64,000 nt of DNA from Streptomyces sp. NBC_00271 (GCF_036178845.1 NZ_CP108070.1:5766001-5830000), one strand, 5' to 3'. Shown: positions 30,101 through 39,290, counted from the stretch's first letter. Made by a program: numbers and translations. Notes: generated from the letters alone by a model not told the origin.

Positions 30101-31525
30101 ATGTCCAGGGAGCAACGCGGGCCGAACGAAAAACTCGGCGCCGTTCTCGCCCTCGCGGGAATCAGCAATGCAGGACTCGCGCGGCGCGTCAACGATCTTG
30201 GCGCTCAACGCGGGTTGACTCTTCGCTACGACAAGACGTCGGTGGCGCGCTGGGTGTCGAAGGGAATGGTGCCGCAGGGTGCGGCGCCGCATCTCATCGC
30301 GGCCGCCATCGGTCAGAAGCTCGGCCGCCCGGTGCCGCTCCACGAGATCGGCCTGGCGGACGCGGATCCCGCGCCCGAAGTGGGCCTCGCCTTCCCCCGT
30401 GACGTCGGGCAGGCGGTGCGGTCCGCCACCGAGCTGTACCGCCTGGACCTCGCCGGCCGCCGGGCCGGCGGCGGCGGCATCTGGCAGTCCCTGGCGGGAT
30501 CCTTCGCAGTGAGCGCTTACGCGACTCCCGCCTCACGGTGGCTGATAACCCCGGCCGACAGTTCGGTGGCGCGGGACGTGAACCCTTCCGAGGGCTCCGG
30601 GGCACCACTGAAAGTCGGCCACAGCGACGTGCAGAAGCTCCGCGAGGCAGCAGAGGACGCCAGGCGCTGGGACTCCAAGTACGGGGGTGGCGACTGGCGT
30701 TCGTCGATGGTGCCGGAATGTCTGCGGGTCGAGGCGGCCCCGCTGTTGCTCGGCGCCTACTCCGACGAAGTGGGCAGAGCCCTCTTCGGGGCGAGTGCCG
30801 AGCTGACCCGCCTGGCGGGCTGGATGGCCTTCGACACGGGCCAGCAGGAGGCCGCCCAGCGCTACTACATCCAGGCCCTGCGCCTGGCCCGAGCCGCCGC
30901 CGACGTCCCTCTGGGCGGCTATGTACTGGCCTCCATGTCCCTCCAGGCGACCTACCGCGGCTTCGGCGACGAGGGTGTCGACCTCGCCCAGGCCGCCCTG
31001 GAGCGCAACCGGGGGCTCGCCACCGCCCGCACCATGAGCTTCTTCCGTCTCGTCGAGGCACGCGCCCACGCGCGCGCGGGTGACGCCCAGGCGGCCGGCG
31101 GAGCCCTGAAGGCCGCCGAGGGCTGGCTGGAGCGGGCCCGGGACGGCGACCACGACCCGAGCTGGCTCGGCTTCTACTCGTACGACCGTTTCGCGGCCGA
31201 CGCGGCCGAGTGCTACCGCGACCTGAAGGCGCCGCGCCAGGTGCGCCGCTTCACCGAGCAGGCACTGTCGAAGCCGACGGAGGAGTTCGTACGCTCCCAC
31301 GGTCTGCGACTGGTGGTGTCGGCGGTCGCCGAGCTCGAGTCGGGCAATCTCGACGCGGCATGCGAGCAGGGCGTACGGGCGGTGGAGGTCGCCGGGCGGA
31401 TTTCCTCCGCGCGCACGACGGAGTACGTGAAGGACCTTCTGCACCGTCTGGAGCCCTACGGCGACGAACCACGTGTGGTGGAGCTGAGGGAGCGGGCACG
31501 GCCGCTGCTGATGACCCCGGCGTAG
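30101..31525 (+). CDS. Cytoplasmic regulator-like protein with N-terminal HTH and TPR-like region
   Basis: A 474-residue soluble protein. The N-terminal 90 residues resemble an HTH/XRE-like module ([28 protein letters not shown], then [14 protein letters not shown]). The region from about 200 to the end is helical with TPR-like repeats ([37 protein letters not shown]). I recall homologues labelled sporulation-associated in Streptomyces, in the same architecture class as NsdA-type developmental regulators; this is from memory. ATG 30101 follows GAGGGGTGG. It stands alone, divergent from the asparagine-synthase-like gene. The DNA or peptide ligand is unknown. Confidence 0.75.
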   Translation: MSREQRGPNEKLGAVLALAGISNAGLARRVNDLGAQRGLTLRYDKTSVARWVSKGMVPQGAAPHLIAAAIGQKLGRPVPLHEIGLADADPAPEVGLAFPRDVGQAVRSATELYRLDLAGRRAGGGGIWQSLAGSFAVSAYATPASRWLITPADSSVARDVNPSEGSGAPLKVGHSDVQKLREAAEDARRWDSKYGGGDWRSSMVPECLRVEAAPLLLGAYSDEVGRALFGASAELTRLAGWMAFDTGQQEAAQRYYIQALRLARAAADVPLGGYVLASMSLQATYRGFGDEGVDLAQAALERNRGLATARTMSFFRLVEARAHARAGDAQAAGGALKAAEGWLERARDGDHDPSWLGFYSYDRFAADAAECYRDLKAPRQVRRFTEQALSKPTEEFVRSHGLRLVVSAVAELESGNLDAACEQGVRAVEVAGRISSARTTEYVKDLLHRLEPYGDEPRVVELRERARPLLMTPA

Positions 31526-31552
31526 GCGCTCCGCCGGGAAGGCGGTGGCCAA

Positions 31553-31612
31553 CTGCGGGCCGTGGGTGGCTGAGCGCGCAGTTCCCCGCGCCCCTTCGGG
31601 GGCGCGGCCCAC
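31553..31612. repeat. Partial copy of the intergenic palindromic repeat
   Basis: A 20-base core CGCGCAGTTCCCCGCGCCCC (31575-31594) is followed by a GCGCCCCTTCGGGGGCGC hairpin. It matches the cores near 26.9, 27.0, 33.05 and 33.15 kb. Its position 50 bases after a stop suggests a terminator role. Confidence 0.7.
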
Positions 31613-31674
31613 TTCCTGGGTTTGAAGGCGTTGTCAGTGGCGCAGTGCACTCTTGAAGCCGGGAGGTGGAACAG

Positions 31675-32880
31675 GTGCGGGTCGCTTACGACTGCGATGT
31701 GCTGGTGATCGGCGGCGGGATCGTCGGCCTGGCGACGGCCTATGCGATCACGCGCGCCGCGCCGGGCACGCGGGTGACGGTGCTGGAGAAGGAGCAGGGC
31801 CCCGCCCGACATCAGACGGGGCGCAACAGCGGTGTGATCCACAGCGGGATCTACTACCGGCCCGGCTCGCTGAAGGCGCGGTACGCCGTGCGGGGCGCCG
31901 CCGAGATGGTGAAGTTCTGCGCGGAGTACGACATCGCGCACGCCGTCACCGGAAAGCTGATCGTCGCCACGGAGAAGGCCGAGCTGCCCCGTCTGCACGG
32001 GCTCGTGCAGCGCGGCCGGGAAAACGGGATTCCGGTGCGGGAGCTGGGCCCCGCCCAGATAGCGGAGTACGAGCCGCAGGTGCGCGGGCTCGCCGCGATC
32101 CACGTCGGCACGACGGGAGTGTGCGACTTCGTCGCCGTGGCCCGGCAGCTCGCCGAGTCCTCCGGGGCGGAGATCCGGTACGGGGCGCAGGTCGTCCGCA
32201 TCGACCGTCGGCCCGCGCTCGGTGTCGCCGTCGGCACGGAGGACGGGGCGGTCGTGCGGGGACGGGTGCTGGTCAACTGCGCCGGGCTGCACTGCGACGA
32301 GATCGCGCGCCTGGCCGGGGACGAGCCCGGCATGCGGATCATCCCCTTCCGCGGCGAGTACTACTCCCTGGCGCGTCCCGAGCTGGTCCACGGCCTGGTC
32401 TACCCGGTCCCCGACCCCGCCTTCCCCTTCCTCGGCGTGCACCTCACCCGGGGGATCGACGGAGATGTCCACATCGGGCCCAATGCGGTGCCCGCGCTCG
32501 CCCGGGAGGGGTACGGGTGGGGGGTCGTCCGGCCCCGTGAGGTGGGCGCGGCCGTGGCGTGGCCCGGTTCCTGGCGGATGGCGCGGCGGCACTGGCGGTA
32601 CGGGGCGGGGGAGCTGCGGCGGTCGGTGTCCAAGGCGGCGTTCACCGGGGCCGTGCGGCGGCTGCTGCCGGCGGTGACGCCGGACGACCTGGTCCCGGCC
32701 TCGGCGGGTGTCCGGGCCCAGGCCGTCCTGAGGGACGGCACCCTGGTGGACGACTTCCTCATCGAGGAGGGTCCGCGGACCGTGCACGTCCTGAACGCGC
32801 CGTCTCCCGCCGCCACGGCGTCGCTCCCGATCGGGCGCGAGGTTGCGCGGCGGGCACTGGGGGTGCTGGCGGGGACGTGA
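31675..32880 (+). CDS. lhgO: L-2-hydroxyglutarate oxidase-like FAD enzyme
   Basis: A 401-residue DAO-family flavoprotein. The FAD-binding motif VLVIGGGIVGLATAYAI starts at residue 9. GRNSGVIHSGIYY, typical of LhgO, follows near 50. The C-terminus has PSPAATASLPIG, closing the FAD site. The known reaction is oxidation of L-2-hydroxyglutarate to 2-oxoglutarate, with electrons passed to the membrane quinone pool, as in metabolite repair. The GTG at 31675 is preferred because GGGAGG lies about eight bases upstream; a GTG at 31666 overlaps that site. It forms its own transcription unit. Confidence 0.86.
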   Translation: MRVAYDCDVLVIGGGIVGLATAYAITRAAPGTRVTVLEKEQGPARHQTGRNSGVIHSGIYYRPGSLKARYAVRGAAEMVKFCAEYDIAHAVTGKLIVATEKAELPRLHGLVQRGRENGIPVRELGPAQIAEYEPQVRGLAAIHVGTTGVCDFVAVARQLAESSGAEIRYGAQVVRIDRRPALGVAVGTEDGAVVRGRVLVNCAGLHCDEIARLAGDEPGMRIIPFRGEYYSLARPELVHGLVYPVPDPAFPFLGVHLTRGIDGDVHIGPNAVPALAREGYGWGVVRPREVGAAVAWPGSWRMARRHWRYGAGELRRSVSKAAFTGAVRRLLPAVTPDDLVPASAGVRAQAVLRDGTLVDDFLIEEGPRTVHVLNAPSPAATASLPIGREVARRALGVLAGT

Positions 32881-32914
32881 CGGGGTGACCGCCCTGAGTC
32901 CCTCGCCCCCGCCG

Positions 32915-33235
32915 CCCCTACCCAACCCATCCCCAGGGACTCCGCCCCCTCGACCCCCGCAGGGCTCCGCCCCTGACCCCGCATCGGCCTGAACGGCCTC
33001 GTCCTCAAACGCCGGACAGGCTGAAAGATGCGCGCCAGCGCCCTCAAGGGGCGCGGGGAACTGCGCGCCCAGCCCCCACCGGCCCCGCAGCCAAACGAAC
33101 CGGCCGGGCGAGGAATGCGGGGCGCAGCCCCCGCCTCAGGGGCGCGGGGAACTGCGCGACCAGCCCCCACCGGCCGTCAGCCGAACGAACTCGGGCGGGC
33201 GTGGGATGCGGGGCGAAGCCCCCGCCCGCGGCGGC
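32915..33235. repeat. Composite Streptomyces intergenic repeat, copy B
   Basis: It has the same block order as copy A at 26.8-27.1 kb: CCATCCCCAGGGACTCCGCC, then CTCGTCCTCAAACGCCGGAC near 32998-33017. Two direct copies of GGGGCGCGGGGAACTGCGCG follow at 33048-33067 and 33139-33158, each followed by AGCCCCCACCGGCC. The two direct copies are about 91 bases apart, which suggests local duplication of the last block. Confidence 0.75.
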
Positions 33236-33259
33236 GGGAGAGTGGTCTCGGGGGCGCCG

Positions 33260-33265
33260 TAAAAT
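33260..33265 (+). promoter_or_regulatory. Possible -10 element immediately before trmB
   Basis: TAAAAT lies ten bases before the trmB GTG. A transcript starting at the usual distance would have a leader of zero to four bases, so trmB may be leaderless. No good -35 is visible. Confidence 0.4.
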
Positions 33266-33275
33266 CGTCCTCACT

Positions 33276-34115
33276 GTGTCTGACTCCATTGACTCCCCCG
33301 AAGAGCCCCGGTCCAGCTCCGTCGCCGGAGGTGAGCCCCATCGGCCTGTCCGGGCCAAGGGGGAGCCCCGGTTCCCCGACGGGCCGAAGGCCGACCCCGC
33401 CGGATCGCACTTCGAGCGGCGGATCCGGAGTTTCCAGCCGCGGCGCAGCCGGGTCACCACGGGCCAGGCGGACGCGTTGCAGCGGCTGTGGCCCAAGTGG
33501 GGGCTCGACATCGACGGGCAGCGGGTGATCGATCTCGCGGAGTTGTTCGGGGGCGAGCGGCCCGTCGTGCTGGAGATCGGGTTCGGGATGGGCGAGGCCA
33601 CCGCGCGGATGGCGGCGGAGGACCCGGAGACGGGGATCCTCGCCGTCGACGTGCACACGCCGGGGCAGGGCAACCTGCTCAATCTCGCGGACCAGCGCGG
33701 ACTCACCAACATCCGCGTCGGCAACGGTGACGCGATCATTCTGCTCAGGGAGATGCTCACGCCGGATTCCCTGAGCGGGCTGCGCGTGTACTTTCCCGAT
33801 CCCTGGCCCAAGAAGCGGCACCACAAGCGGCGGTTGATCCAGCCGGAGTTCCTCAGCCTCGTCGCGACCCGCCTCAGGCCCGGCGCCCTCGTGCACTGCG
33901 CGACCGACTGGGAGCCGTACGCCGAGCAGATGCTGGAAGTGCTGAGCGCGCACCCGGACTTCGAGAACACCCGGCCGGACGGCGGTTACGCGCCTCGTCC
34001 GGACTTCCGGCCGCTGACCCGTTTCGAGGGTCAGGGACTGGAGAAGGGTCATGTGGTGAACGACCTCCTGTTCCGGCGCGTACAGCACCGAGACCAGGAC
34101 ACATCCGGCGACTGA
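33276..34115 (+). CDS. trmB: tRNA (guanine-N7-)-methyltransferase
   Basis: A 279-residue class I SAM methyltransferase. The family features are all present: VVLEIGFGMGEATARMA (SAM motif), an acidic ILAVDVHTPG strand end, NGDAIILL, and YFPDPWPKKRHHKRR, the signature of TrmB that contacts tRNA. It forms m7G at position 46 of tRNA using S-adenosylmethionine. The N-terminal 45 residues are a low-complexity extension common in Streptomyces. GTG 33276 is chosen at the start of family-like sequence; no Shine-Dalgarno is visible, but a -10-like TAAAAT is close. It precedes the PrsW-like gene by 67 bases. Confidence 0.92.
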   Translation: MSDSIDSPEEPRSSSVAGGEPHRPVRAKGEPRFPDGPKADPAGSHFERRIRSFQPRRSRVTTGQADALQRLWPKWGLDIDGQRVIDLAELFGGERPVVLEIGFGMGEATARMAAEDPETGILAVDVHTPGQGNLLNLADQRGLTNIRVGNGDAIILLREMLTPDSLSGLRVYFPDPWPKKRHHKRRLIQPEFLSLVATRLRPGALVHCATDWEPYAEQMLEVLSAHPDFENTRPDGGYAPRPDFRPLTRFEGQGLEKGHVVNDLLFRRVQHRDQDTSGD

Positions 34116-34169
34116 AGACCCGCGGACGCACACCACCAGGCGCCGTCGCGGGCAGCGCCCCTCCCTCGT

Positions 34170-34175
34170 TAGGGT
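34170..34175 (+). promoter_or_regulatory. Possible -10 element for a leaderless PrsW-type gene
   Basis: TAGGGT ends seven bases before the GTG start of the PrsW-like gene, exactly where transcription would begin at the start codon. There is no Shine-Dalgarno sequence. The -35 is not recognisable. Confidence 0.4.
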
Positions 34176-34182
34176 CAATGCC

Positions 34183-35580
34183 GTGGCCACCTTTCCCCCG
34201 TACCCGACGTATCCCGGCGGTCCCACCGGTGGGCCGGCCGACGGTGCACTGCGGCACGCGCACTGGTGGCAGCGGAAGTGGGTGCGCTACGGCGCGCTGA
34301 TCACCCTGCTCGCGCTCTCCGGCCTCGTCATCCTGGCCCTGGTCCGCCAACAGACCGGCACCGAGGGCTTCCTGGTCGGGCTCGGCCTCGCCGTGCTGCC
34401 CGTGCCGCTCCTCGTCGCCGCGTTCCGCTGGCTGGACCGGGTGGAGCCCGGCCCCTGGCGCAATCTGCTCTTCGCCTTCGCGTGGGGCGCCTGCGCGGCG
34501 GCGCTGATAGCGATCGTCGCCAACAGTTTCGCGACCAGATGGATAGCGACCGCCACCGCCGACCCGTCCAGCGCCGACACCCTCGGCGCGACCGTCATCG
34601 CGCCGATCGTGGAGGAGTCCGCGAAGGCCGCCGCCGTGCTCCTGGTCTTCCTCTTCCGCCGCCGGGACTTCACGGGGATCGTCGACGGGGTCGTCATAGC
34701 CGGAGTCACCGCGACCGGCTTCGCCTTCACCGAGAACATCCTCTATCTCGGCACCGCCTTCGGCACGGACCAGCTCAACGGCGACCGCGGCCTGGCCTCC
34801 GTCACCGCCGCGACCTTCTTCGTCCGCGTCGTGATGTCGCCCTTCGCGCACCCCCTGTTCACGGTGCTCACCGGCATCGGCTTCGGCATCGCGGCGCTGT
34901 CCGCCGAGCGCCAGCATGTGCGCCGCGTCCTGCTGCCCCTGACCGGACTGCTGCTCGCGATGGGCATGCACTCCATGTGGAACGGCTCGTCTAACTTCGG
35001 GGAGTACGGCTTCTACGCGGTGTACGGGGCGTTCATGGTGCCCGCGTTCGGTCTGCTCACCTTCCTCGTCATCTGGACCCGGCAGCGGGAGCTGAAGACC
35101 GTACGGACCGAACTTCCGGCGTATGCGGCGGCCGGTTGGCTCACCCCGCCCGAGCCGTACGTGCTCGGCTCGATGCGGGCGCGGCGGCTGGCCCGCGAGT
35201 ACGCCGCCCACCACTTCGGCAGGGCGGCGGCGCGCTCGGTCGCCCAGTACGAGGCGTACGCGACCTCGCTGGCGTTTCTGCGGCACCGGGGGCGCAGTGG
35301 CCGCGCCAACGCCGACTTCGTCGTACGGGAGCGGGAGTTGCTGCACGAGCTGTGGCGCCGCCGGGAGATCGCCCGCCCCTCCCTCGCGTACGCGGCCCAC
35401 ACGTCGGCCCCGGCCGTACCGGTGCCGCCGCAGCTACCGCCGCCGTGGCCCGGGTACGGCTACGCGCCGGTGCCCGGCCAGGCGAACCCCGCCGGCGCGC
35501 CCCCGTACCCCGCCGGCGCGACGACCCCGTATCCCGCCCCGGCGACGCCGTACCCCGCGTACAACCCCTACCAGTCTTAG
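34183..35580 (+). CDS. PrsW-family intramembrane protease
   Basis: A 465-residue membrane protein with a short Pro/Gly N-terminus and about eight helices. The PrsW signatures are visible: APIVEESAKAAAV (Glu-Glu and Lys), GFAFTENILYLG, SPFAHPLFTVLTGIGFG, and GMHSMWNGS in a late helix. The Glu residues of EExxK and the following E/N/H residues form the glutamic-type active site. Known relatives cleave anti-sigma factors within the membrane; the substrate here is unknown. The soluble C-terminal 140 residues end in Pro/Ala/Tyr repeats. GTG 34183 lacks a ribosome site and may be leaderless. It converges on the aldo/keto reductase gene, three bases apart. Confidence 0.88.
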   Translation: MATFPPYPTYPGGPTGGPADGALRHAHWWQRKWVRYGALITLLALSGLVILALVRQQTGTEGFLVGLGLAVLPVPLLVAAFRWLDRVEPGPWRNLLFAFAWGACAAALIAIVANSFATRWIATATADPSSADTLGATVIAPIVEESAKAAAVLLVFLFRRRDFTGIVDGVVIAGVTATGFAFTENILYLGTAFGTDQLNGDRGLASVTAATFFVRVVMSPFAHPLFTVLTGIGFGIAALSAERQHVRRVLLPLTGLLLAMGMHSMWNGSSNFGEYGFYAVYGAFMVPAFGLLTFLVIWTRQRELKTVRTELPAYAAAGWLTPPEPYVLGSMRARRLAREYAAHHFGRAAARSVAQYEAYATSLAFLRHRGRSGRANADFVVRERELLHELWRRREIARPSLAYAAHTSAPAVPVPPQLPPPWPGYGYAPVPGQANPAGAPPYPAGATTPYPAPATPYPAYNPYQS

Positions 35581-35583
35581 CTC

Positions 35584-36528
35584 TCAGGCGGACGCTTCCG
35601 TCAGCCTGGCCACCTCCGCGTCCGTCAGGGTCAGGTCGGCGACCGCCAGCAGGGCCGGCAGCTGCTCGACCGTCCGTGCGGAGGCGATGGGCGCCGCGAC
35701 CGTCGGCCGGGCGGCGAGCCAGGCGAGGGCGACCGTGGCGACCTCGGCGTCATGGGCCACGGCGACCTCGTCGAGGGCGGCCAGGACGCGGATGCCGCGC
35801 TCGGTGTCGAGGTGCTTGCCCGCGCCCGCGGCCCGCGCGGACTCGACCGTCGTACCCGGGCGGTACTTGCCGGTGAGGAAGCCGGACGCGAGCGCGAAGT
35901 AGGGGACGGCGGCCAGGCCGGTCCGGGAGGCGACCTCCTGGAGCGGGCCCTCGTAGGTGTCGCGCGAGACGAGGTTGTAGTGCGGCTGGAGGGCGACGTA
36001 GCGCGCGAGACCCTCGCGGTCGGAGAACTCCACGGACTCCGCGAGCCGCTCGGCGGAGATGTTGGAGGCGGCGATCTCCCGGACCTTGCCGGCCCGGACC
36101 AGTTCGTCCAGCGCGCCGATGATCTCCTCGACCGGCACCGAGGTGTCGTCGAAGTGGGTGTAGTAGAGGTCGATGTAGTCCGTTCCGAGGCGGCGCAGCG
36201 AGGCGTCGGCGGCGGCCCTGATGTTCGCCGGGGACAGGCCCTTGTACTCGGGGTGGGTACTGACCTTGGTGGCGAGGACGACATCGGAGCGGTTGCCGCG
36301 CGCGGCGAACCACTTGCCGATGACCGTCTCCGACTCACCGCCCTTGTGGCCGGGGACCCACGCGGAGTAGCCGTCGGCGGTGTCGACGAAGTTGCCGCCC
36401 CCGGCCGTGTAGGCGTCGAGCACGGCGAAGGACTGCGCCTCGTCGGCGGTCCAGCCGAAGACGTTGCCGCCGAGGGAGAGCGGGAAGACCTCGAGGTCGG
36501 AGGAGCCGAGCTTGCGAAGGGAAGTCAT
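35584..36528 (-). CDS. Aldo/keto reductase
   Basis: A 314-residue TIM-barrel oxidoreductase. The catalytic tetrad is visible: Asp in NFVDTADGYS, Tyr of the same loop, Lys in VLATKVSTH and His in DLYYTHFDD. The NADPH-binding C-terminal loop has APIASARTVEQL, in the position of the IPG-T motif. The substrate is unknown; the closest type is the YajO/Tas-like aldo/keto reductase group. ATG 36528 has a modest purine-rich upstream region. It lies downstream of the M23 peptidase region on the opposite side of a short gap. Confidence 0.9.
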   Translation of the reverse strand: MTSLRKLGSSDLEVFPLSLGGNVFGWTADEAQSFAVLDAYTAGGGNFVDTADGYSAWVPGHKGGESETVIGKWFAARGNRSDVVLATKVSTHPEYKGLSPANIRAAADASLRRLGTDYIDLYYTHFDDTSVPVEEIIGALDELVRAGKVREIAASNISAERLAESVEFSDREGLARYVALQPHYNLVSRDTYEGPLQEVASRTGLAAVPYFALASGFLTGKYRPGTTVESARAAGAGKHLDTERGIRVLAALDEVAVAHDAEVATVALAWLAARPTVAAPIASARTVEQLPALLAVADLTLTDAEVARLTEASA

Positions 36529-36586
36529 GCCTTATTTCAACAGGCGTACCGGATTGCCGTATTCCGCACACGGCCCCTGGGAACGA

Positions 36587-37624
36587 TCAGGGGTTGATGC
36601 CCTTGCTCTGCAGCCACGCCATCGGGTCGATCGCGCTGCCGCCGCCCGGGTGAACCTCCAGGTGCAGATGCGGCCCGGTCACGTTGCCGGTCGCGCCCAC
36701 GCGCCCGATGACGTCGCCGGTGGCCACCTTCTGCCCCACGCTGACGCTGATGGACGACTGGTGGCAGAACCACAGCTCCGTGCCGTCGTCGAGGGTGAGG
36801 ATGGTGCGGTAGCCGTACGAGCCGGCCCAGCCCGCCTCCGTGATCGTGCCGCTGTGGACGGCCTTGATCAGCGTGCCGGTGGGGGCCGCGAAGTCGAGGC
36901 CGGTGTGATAGCCGGAGGACCACATGGAACCGGCGTCACCGAAGCGGGAGGTCAGGGTGTACGAGGAGGTCGGCAGCGAGTAGCTCTTGGCGAGCTCGGC
37001 GAGGCGCGCGGCCTCGGCCTTCTGCTTGGCGTCCTCGTCCGCCTTCTTCTTCGCGGCGGCGACCTTGGCCTCGGCGTCGTCCTTCTGCTGGGCGGCCAGC
37101 GCGACCGCCTTCTTCGCGGCGGCGGCCTCGGCGGCGTCCTGGGCCGCCTTGTCGATCTGGTCCTGCTGCGACTCGGCCTGCTGGATGATGCGGGCGCGCA
37201 GCGCCTCGCCCGCGTCCGTGTTGCCCTGCGCGGCGTCGGCGCTGGTCACACCGGCGCTGGTGAGCGGGGTGGCGGAGCCCTTCGGCGTGCTGGGACCGCC
37301 GTCGGATATCAGTGCCTTGGCCGATTCGGTGACCGAGGAGAGGTCGGGCAGCGAGATGGAGACCGGCGGCTTGCCGGGCGCCGCGGTGGCCATGCCGCCC
37401 GCGCCGACGGCGGCGATGACGCCGACACCGAGGACCGTGGAGCTGCGGGCGAGTCCCCCGCCGCGCTGCTTGGAGACGCGGTGCCGGCCGCGGAGGGGAC
37501 GGATGGAATCCTCGGTGGGGTTCCACTCCTCCCAGGGGCCCTCGTCCTTGCCGTAGGCGTAGCCAAAAGTCTGGGTGTCGTTCGGCGGGAACGAAGTGGG
37601 CTGGGCGGGCCGGTTGGACGCCAC
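36587..37624 (-). CDS. Secreted M23 peptidase (LytM-type cell-wall hydrolase)
   Basis: A 345-residue protein. A basic region (about 40-55) is followed by a hydrophobic segment (about 55-85) that probably acts as signal/anchor. A long Ala/Lys/Glu coiled coil (about 135-225) leads to an M23 zinc peptidase domain (about 230-345). Domain motifs are SGYHTGLDFAAPTGT (first zinc His and Asp) and GPHLHLEV (catalytic and zinc His). It should cut peptidoglycan peptide cross-links. GTG 37624 follows AAGGAG. A cyclic-di-AMP riboswitch lies immediately upstream, a known arrangement for actinobacterial cell-wall hydrolases such as rpfA. Confidence 0.9.
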   Translation of the reverse strand: MASNRPAQPTSFPPNDTQTFGYAYGKDEGPWEEWNPTEDSIRPLRGRHRVSKQRGGGLARSSTVLGVGVIAAVGAGGMATAAPGKPPVSISLPDLSSVTESAKALISDGGPSTPKGSATPLTSAGVTSADAAQGNTDAGEALRARIIQQAESQQDQIDKAAQDAAEAAAAKKAVALAAQQKDDAEAKVAAAKKKADEDAKQKAEAARLAELAKSYSLPTSSYTLTSRFGDAGSMWSSGYHTGLDFAAPTGTLIKAVHSGTITEAGWAGSYGYRTILTLDDGTELWFCHQSSISVSVGQKVATGDVIGRVGATGNVTGPHLHLEVHPGGGSAIDPMAWLQSKGINP

Positions 37625-37649
37625 GTGGGCGTGCTCCTTTCCTTCCTTC

Positions 37650-37785
37650 TCGCCTACCGGGTTAGCTGACGGGTTCGGAGCAGGAAGGTCTCCTACGCGC
37701 GTCAACCCACGGTGTCTCCACCGTGAAAGACGCTCGATTCACCCCAAGTTGGTGGTTCCCCGGTTCCCTCGCGGGATTCGGCGCG
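37650..37785 (-). promoter_or_regulatory. Cyclic-di-AMP riboswitch (ydaO/yuaA class)
   Basis: On the minus strand the 5' part reads GGGGAACCACCAACTTGGGG followed by TGAATCG. The 3' part reads CCGAACCCGTCAGCTAACCC followed by GGTAGGCG. Both blocks are diagnostic of the ydaO class. Hairpin CACGGTGGAGACACCGTG separates them. It ends about 26 bases before the M23 peptidase start, near its ribosome site. In actinobacteria ligand binding normally lowers expression of the hydrolase. Confidence 0.92.
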
Positions 37786-38048
37786 TGCGCACGGAGCCGA
37801 CTCTTGTGACGGCTGGGACGACCGCGCTGCGTTATCGAACGTTAATAGACGCGGGTACCGGATTCCAAGCTGTTCGTACTGATCATTAACGACTTTCGGC
37901 CAGGACTTACCGCCCACGACCGGCGGAATTCGGGCGAGTTGGCCGCGCTTCCCTACTTGGCGGTTATTTGACGGTGCGTCAGTCGTTATGCGGAGGGGCA
38001 TCGACCGATCACCCCTCGTGACATCGATCAAGAAAGCCCCTTCCGTGG
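37786..38048. other. Gene-free region upstream of the riboswitch
   Basis: About 260 bases with no gene. They should hold the promoter of the riboswitch-controlled peptidase and the terminator of the SpoIIE-type phosphatase. A TTGGAA at about 37869-37874 (minus strand), spaced 18 bases from a TAACGT, is a possible promoter but is weak. Confidence 0.35.
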
Positions 38049-39290
38049 CTACGGCCGCCGTACGGCGAGCAGGGCCATGTCGTCCGTCAGGGCGCCACCC
38101 GTGTGCCGCCGGACCTCCTCCACGAGCGTGGCCAGCAGGGCGTCGGGGCCGGGGAAGGTCCGTCCGGCCAGGCGCGCGGCCGGATCGTAGAAGCGCCCCT
38201 GCGCGTCGCGGGCCTCGGACAGTCCGTCCGTGTGGAAGAGGAGCGTGGCCCCGTGCGGGAACTCCGTCTCCTCGGCACGGTCCGGCCAGCTGCCCAACTC
38301 GCCCATGCCGAGCGGCAGTGCGGGGTTCGCGGCGGCGAGCGTGACCAGTGTTCCGTCCGCGTGCAGGAGCAGCGGTGGCGGGTGGCCTCGGTTGACGATC
38401 CTTACGAGGCCGCCCTCGTGCGTGATCTCCGCGAGGACGGCGGTGGTGAACCCCTCGAAGGCGTCGACGCCCCCGCGCCGGGTGCCCTCGCGGGCCAGCG
38501 CCCGCTCCAGCCGCTGCGCGACCGCCTCCGGCGTGGCCTCCTGCTCGGCCGCCTCCCGGAACGCCCCGATGAGCACCGCGACGGCGGCCACCGCGTCCAT
38601 GCCCTTCCCTCGTACGTCGCCCACCGCCAGCCGTACGCCGTGCGGGGAGTCCTGCACCGCGTACAGGTCGCCGCCGATGAACGCGCCCGCCTGCGCGGCC
38701 TCGTAGCGCGCCGCGACGTCGAGGCCGCCGATCCGCTGGTCGGGTTCCGGCAGGACGGCACGCTGGACCGCCTCGGCGATCTGGTGGGCCGAGGCGAGTC
38801 GTTCGTCGGTGCGGCGGACGAGGATGTTGATGAGCACGGCCAGCACGCCGACGGTCGCCACGGTGGCGACCTCCGTGAGCGCGTCCACCTTGAAGACGAT
38901 GCCGAGCCGGATGTGGGTCGTGAGCACCGCGACGAGCGCCGCGACGCCGGTGAGCACGGTGCCGCGCAGCGAGAAGAGCGGGGCGGCCACGAGCGGCGCG
39001 GCCGTGAAGAGGGGGCCCGCGGTGAAGGCCATCGGGGTGAAGTAGTCGTAGAACGCGCCGACCAGGATGAGCAGCGCGGGCAGCACCCGGACGAGGCTGC
39101 GCGCGCAGGAGATCCGGCACCGGTCCGCGTCGGCCGGGCGGGGCTCCGACTCGTCCCCGAGTCCGGGATCGGGCACGGGGTCCTCGGGCAACCGCCCACC
39201 GGACCGGTCGTACGGCTCGTCACACGACTCCTCGCCCGGCTCGCCGTACGGCTCCTCGGCCCACCGCGCGCCTCCTTGCTGCTGCCCCAC
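38049..39290 (-). CDS. Membrane-anchored SpoIIE-type serine phosphatase
   Basis: A 413-residue protein. After an acidic/Pro-rich head come about four membrane helices (about 65-170). A signalling-helix stretch and a PP2C/SpoIIE phosphatase domain (about 185-413) follow. Metal-binding motifs are AGAFIGGDLYAV and AVGDVRGKGMDA; FHTDGLSEARD and GALTDDMALL complete the domain. It would dephosphorylate an anti-anti-sigma factor in a partner-switching pathway. The sensor signal is unknown. GTG 39290 is a best guess, since the upstream ribosome site is weak and further starts exist to 39371. A tiny lipoprotein gene lies just upstream on the same strand. Confidence 0.82.
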   Translation of the reverse strand: MGQQQGGARWAEEPYGEPGEESCDEPYDRSGGRLPEDPVPDPGLGDESEPRPADADRCRISCARSLVRVLPALLILVGAFYDYFTPMAFTAGPLFTAAPLVAAPLFSLRGTVLTGVAALVAVLTTHIRLGIVFKVDALTEVATVATVGVLAVLINILVRRTDERLASAHQIAEAVQRAVLPEPDQRIGGLDVAARYEAAQAGAFIGGDLYAVQDSPHGVRLAVGDVRGKGMDAVAAVAVLIGAFREAAEQEATPEAVAQRLERALAREGTRRGGVDAFEGFTTAVLAEITHEGGLVRIVNRGHPPPLLLHADGTLVTLAAANPALPLGMGELGSWPDRAEETEFPHGATLLFHTDGLSEARDAQGRFYDPAARLAGRTFPGPDALLATLVEEVRRHTGGALTDDMALLAVRRP

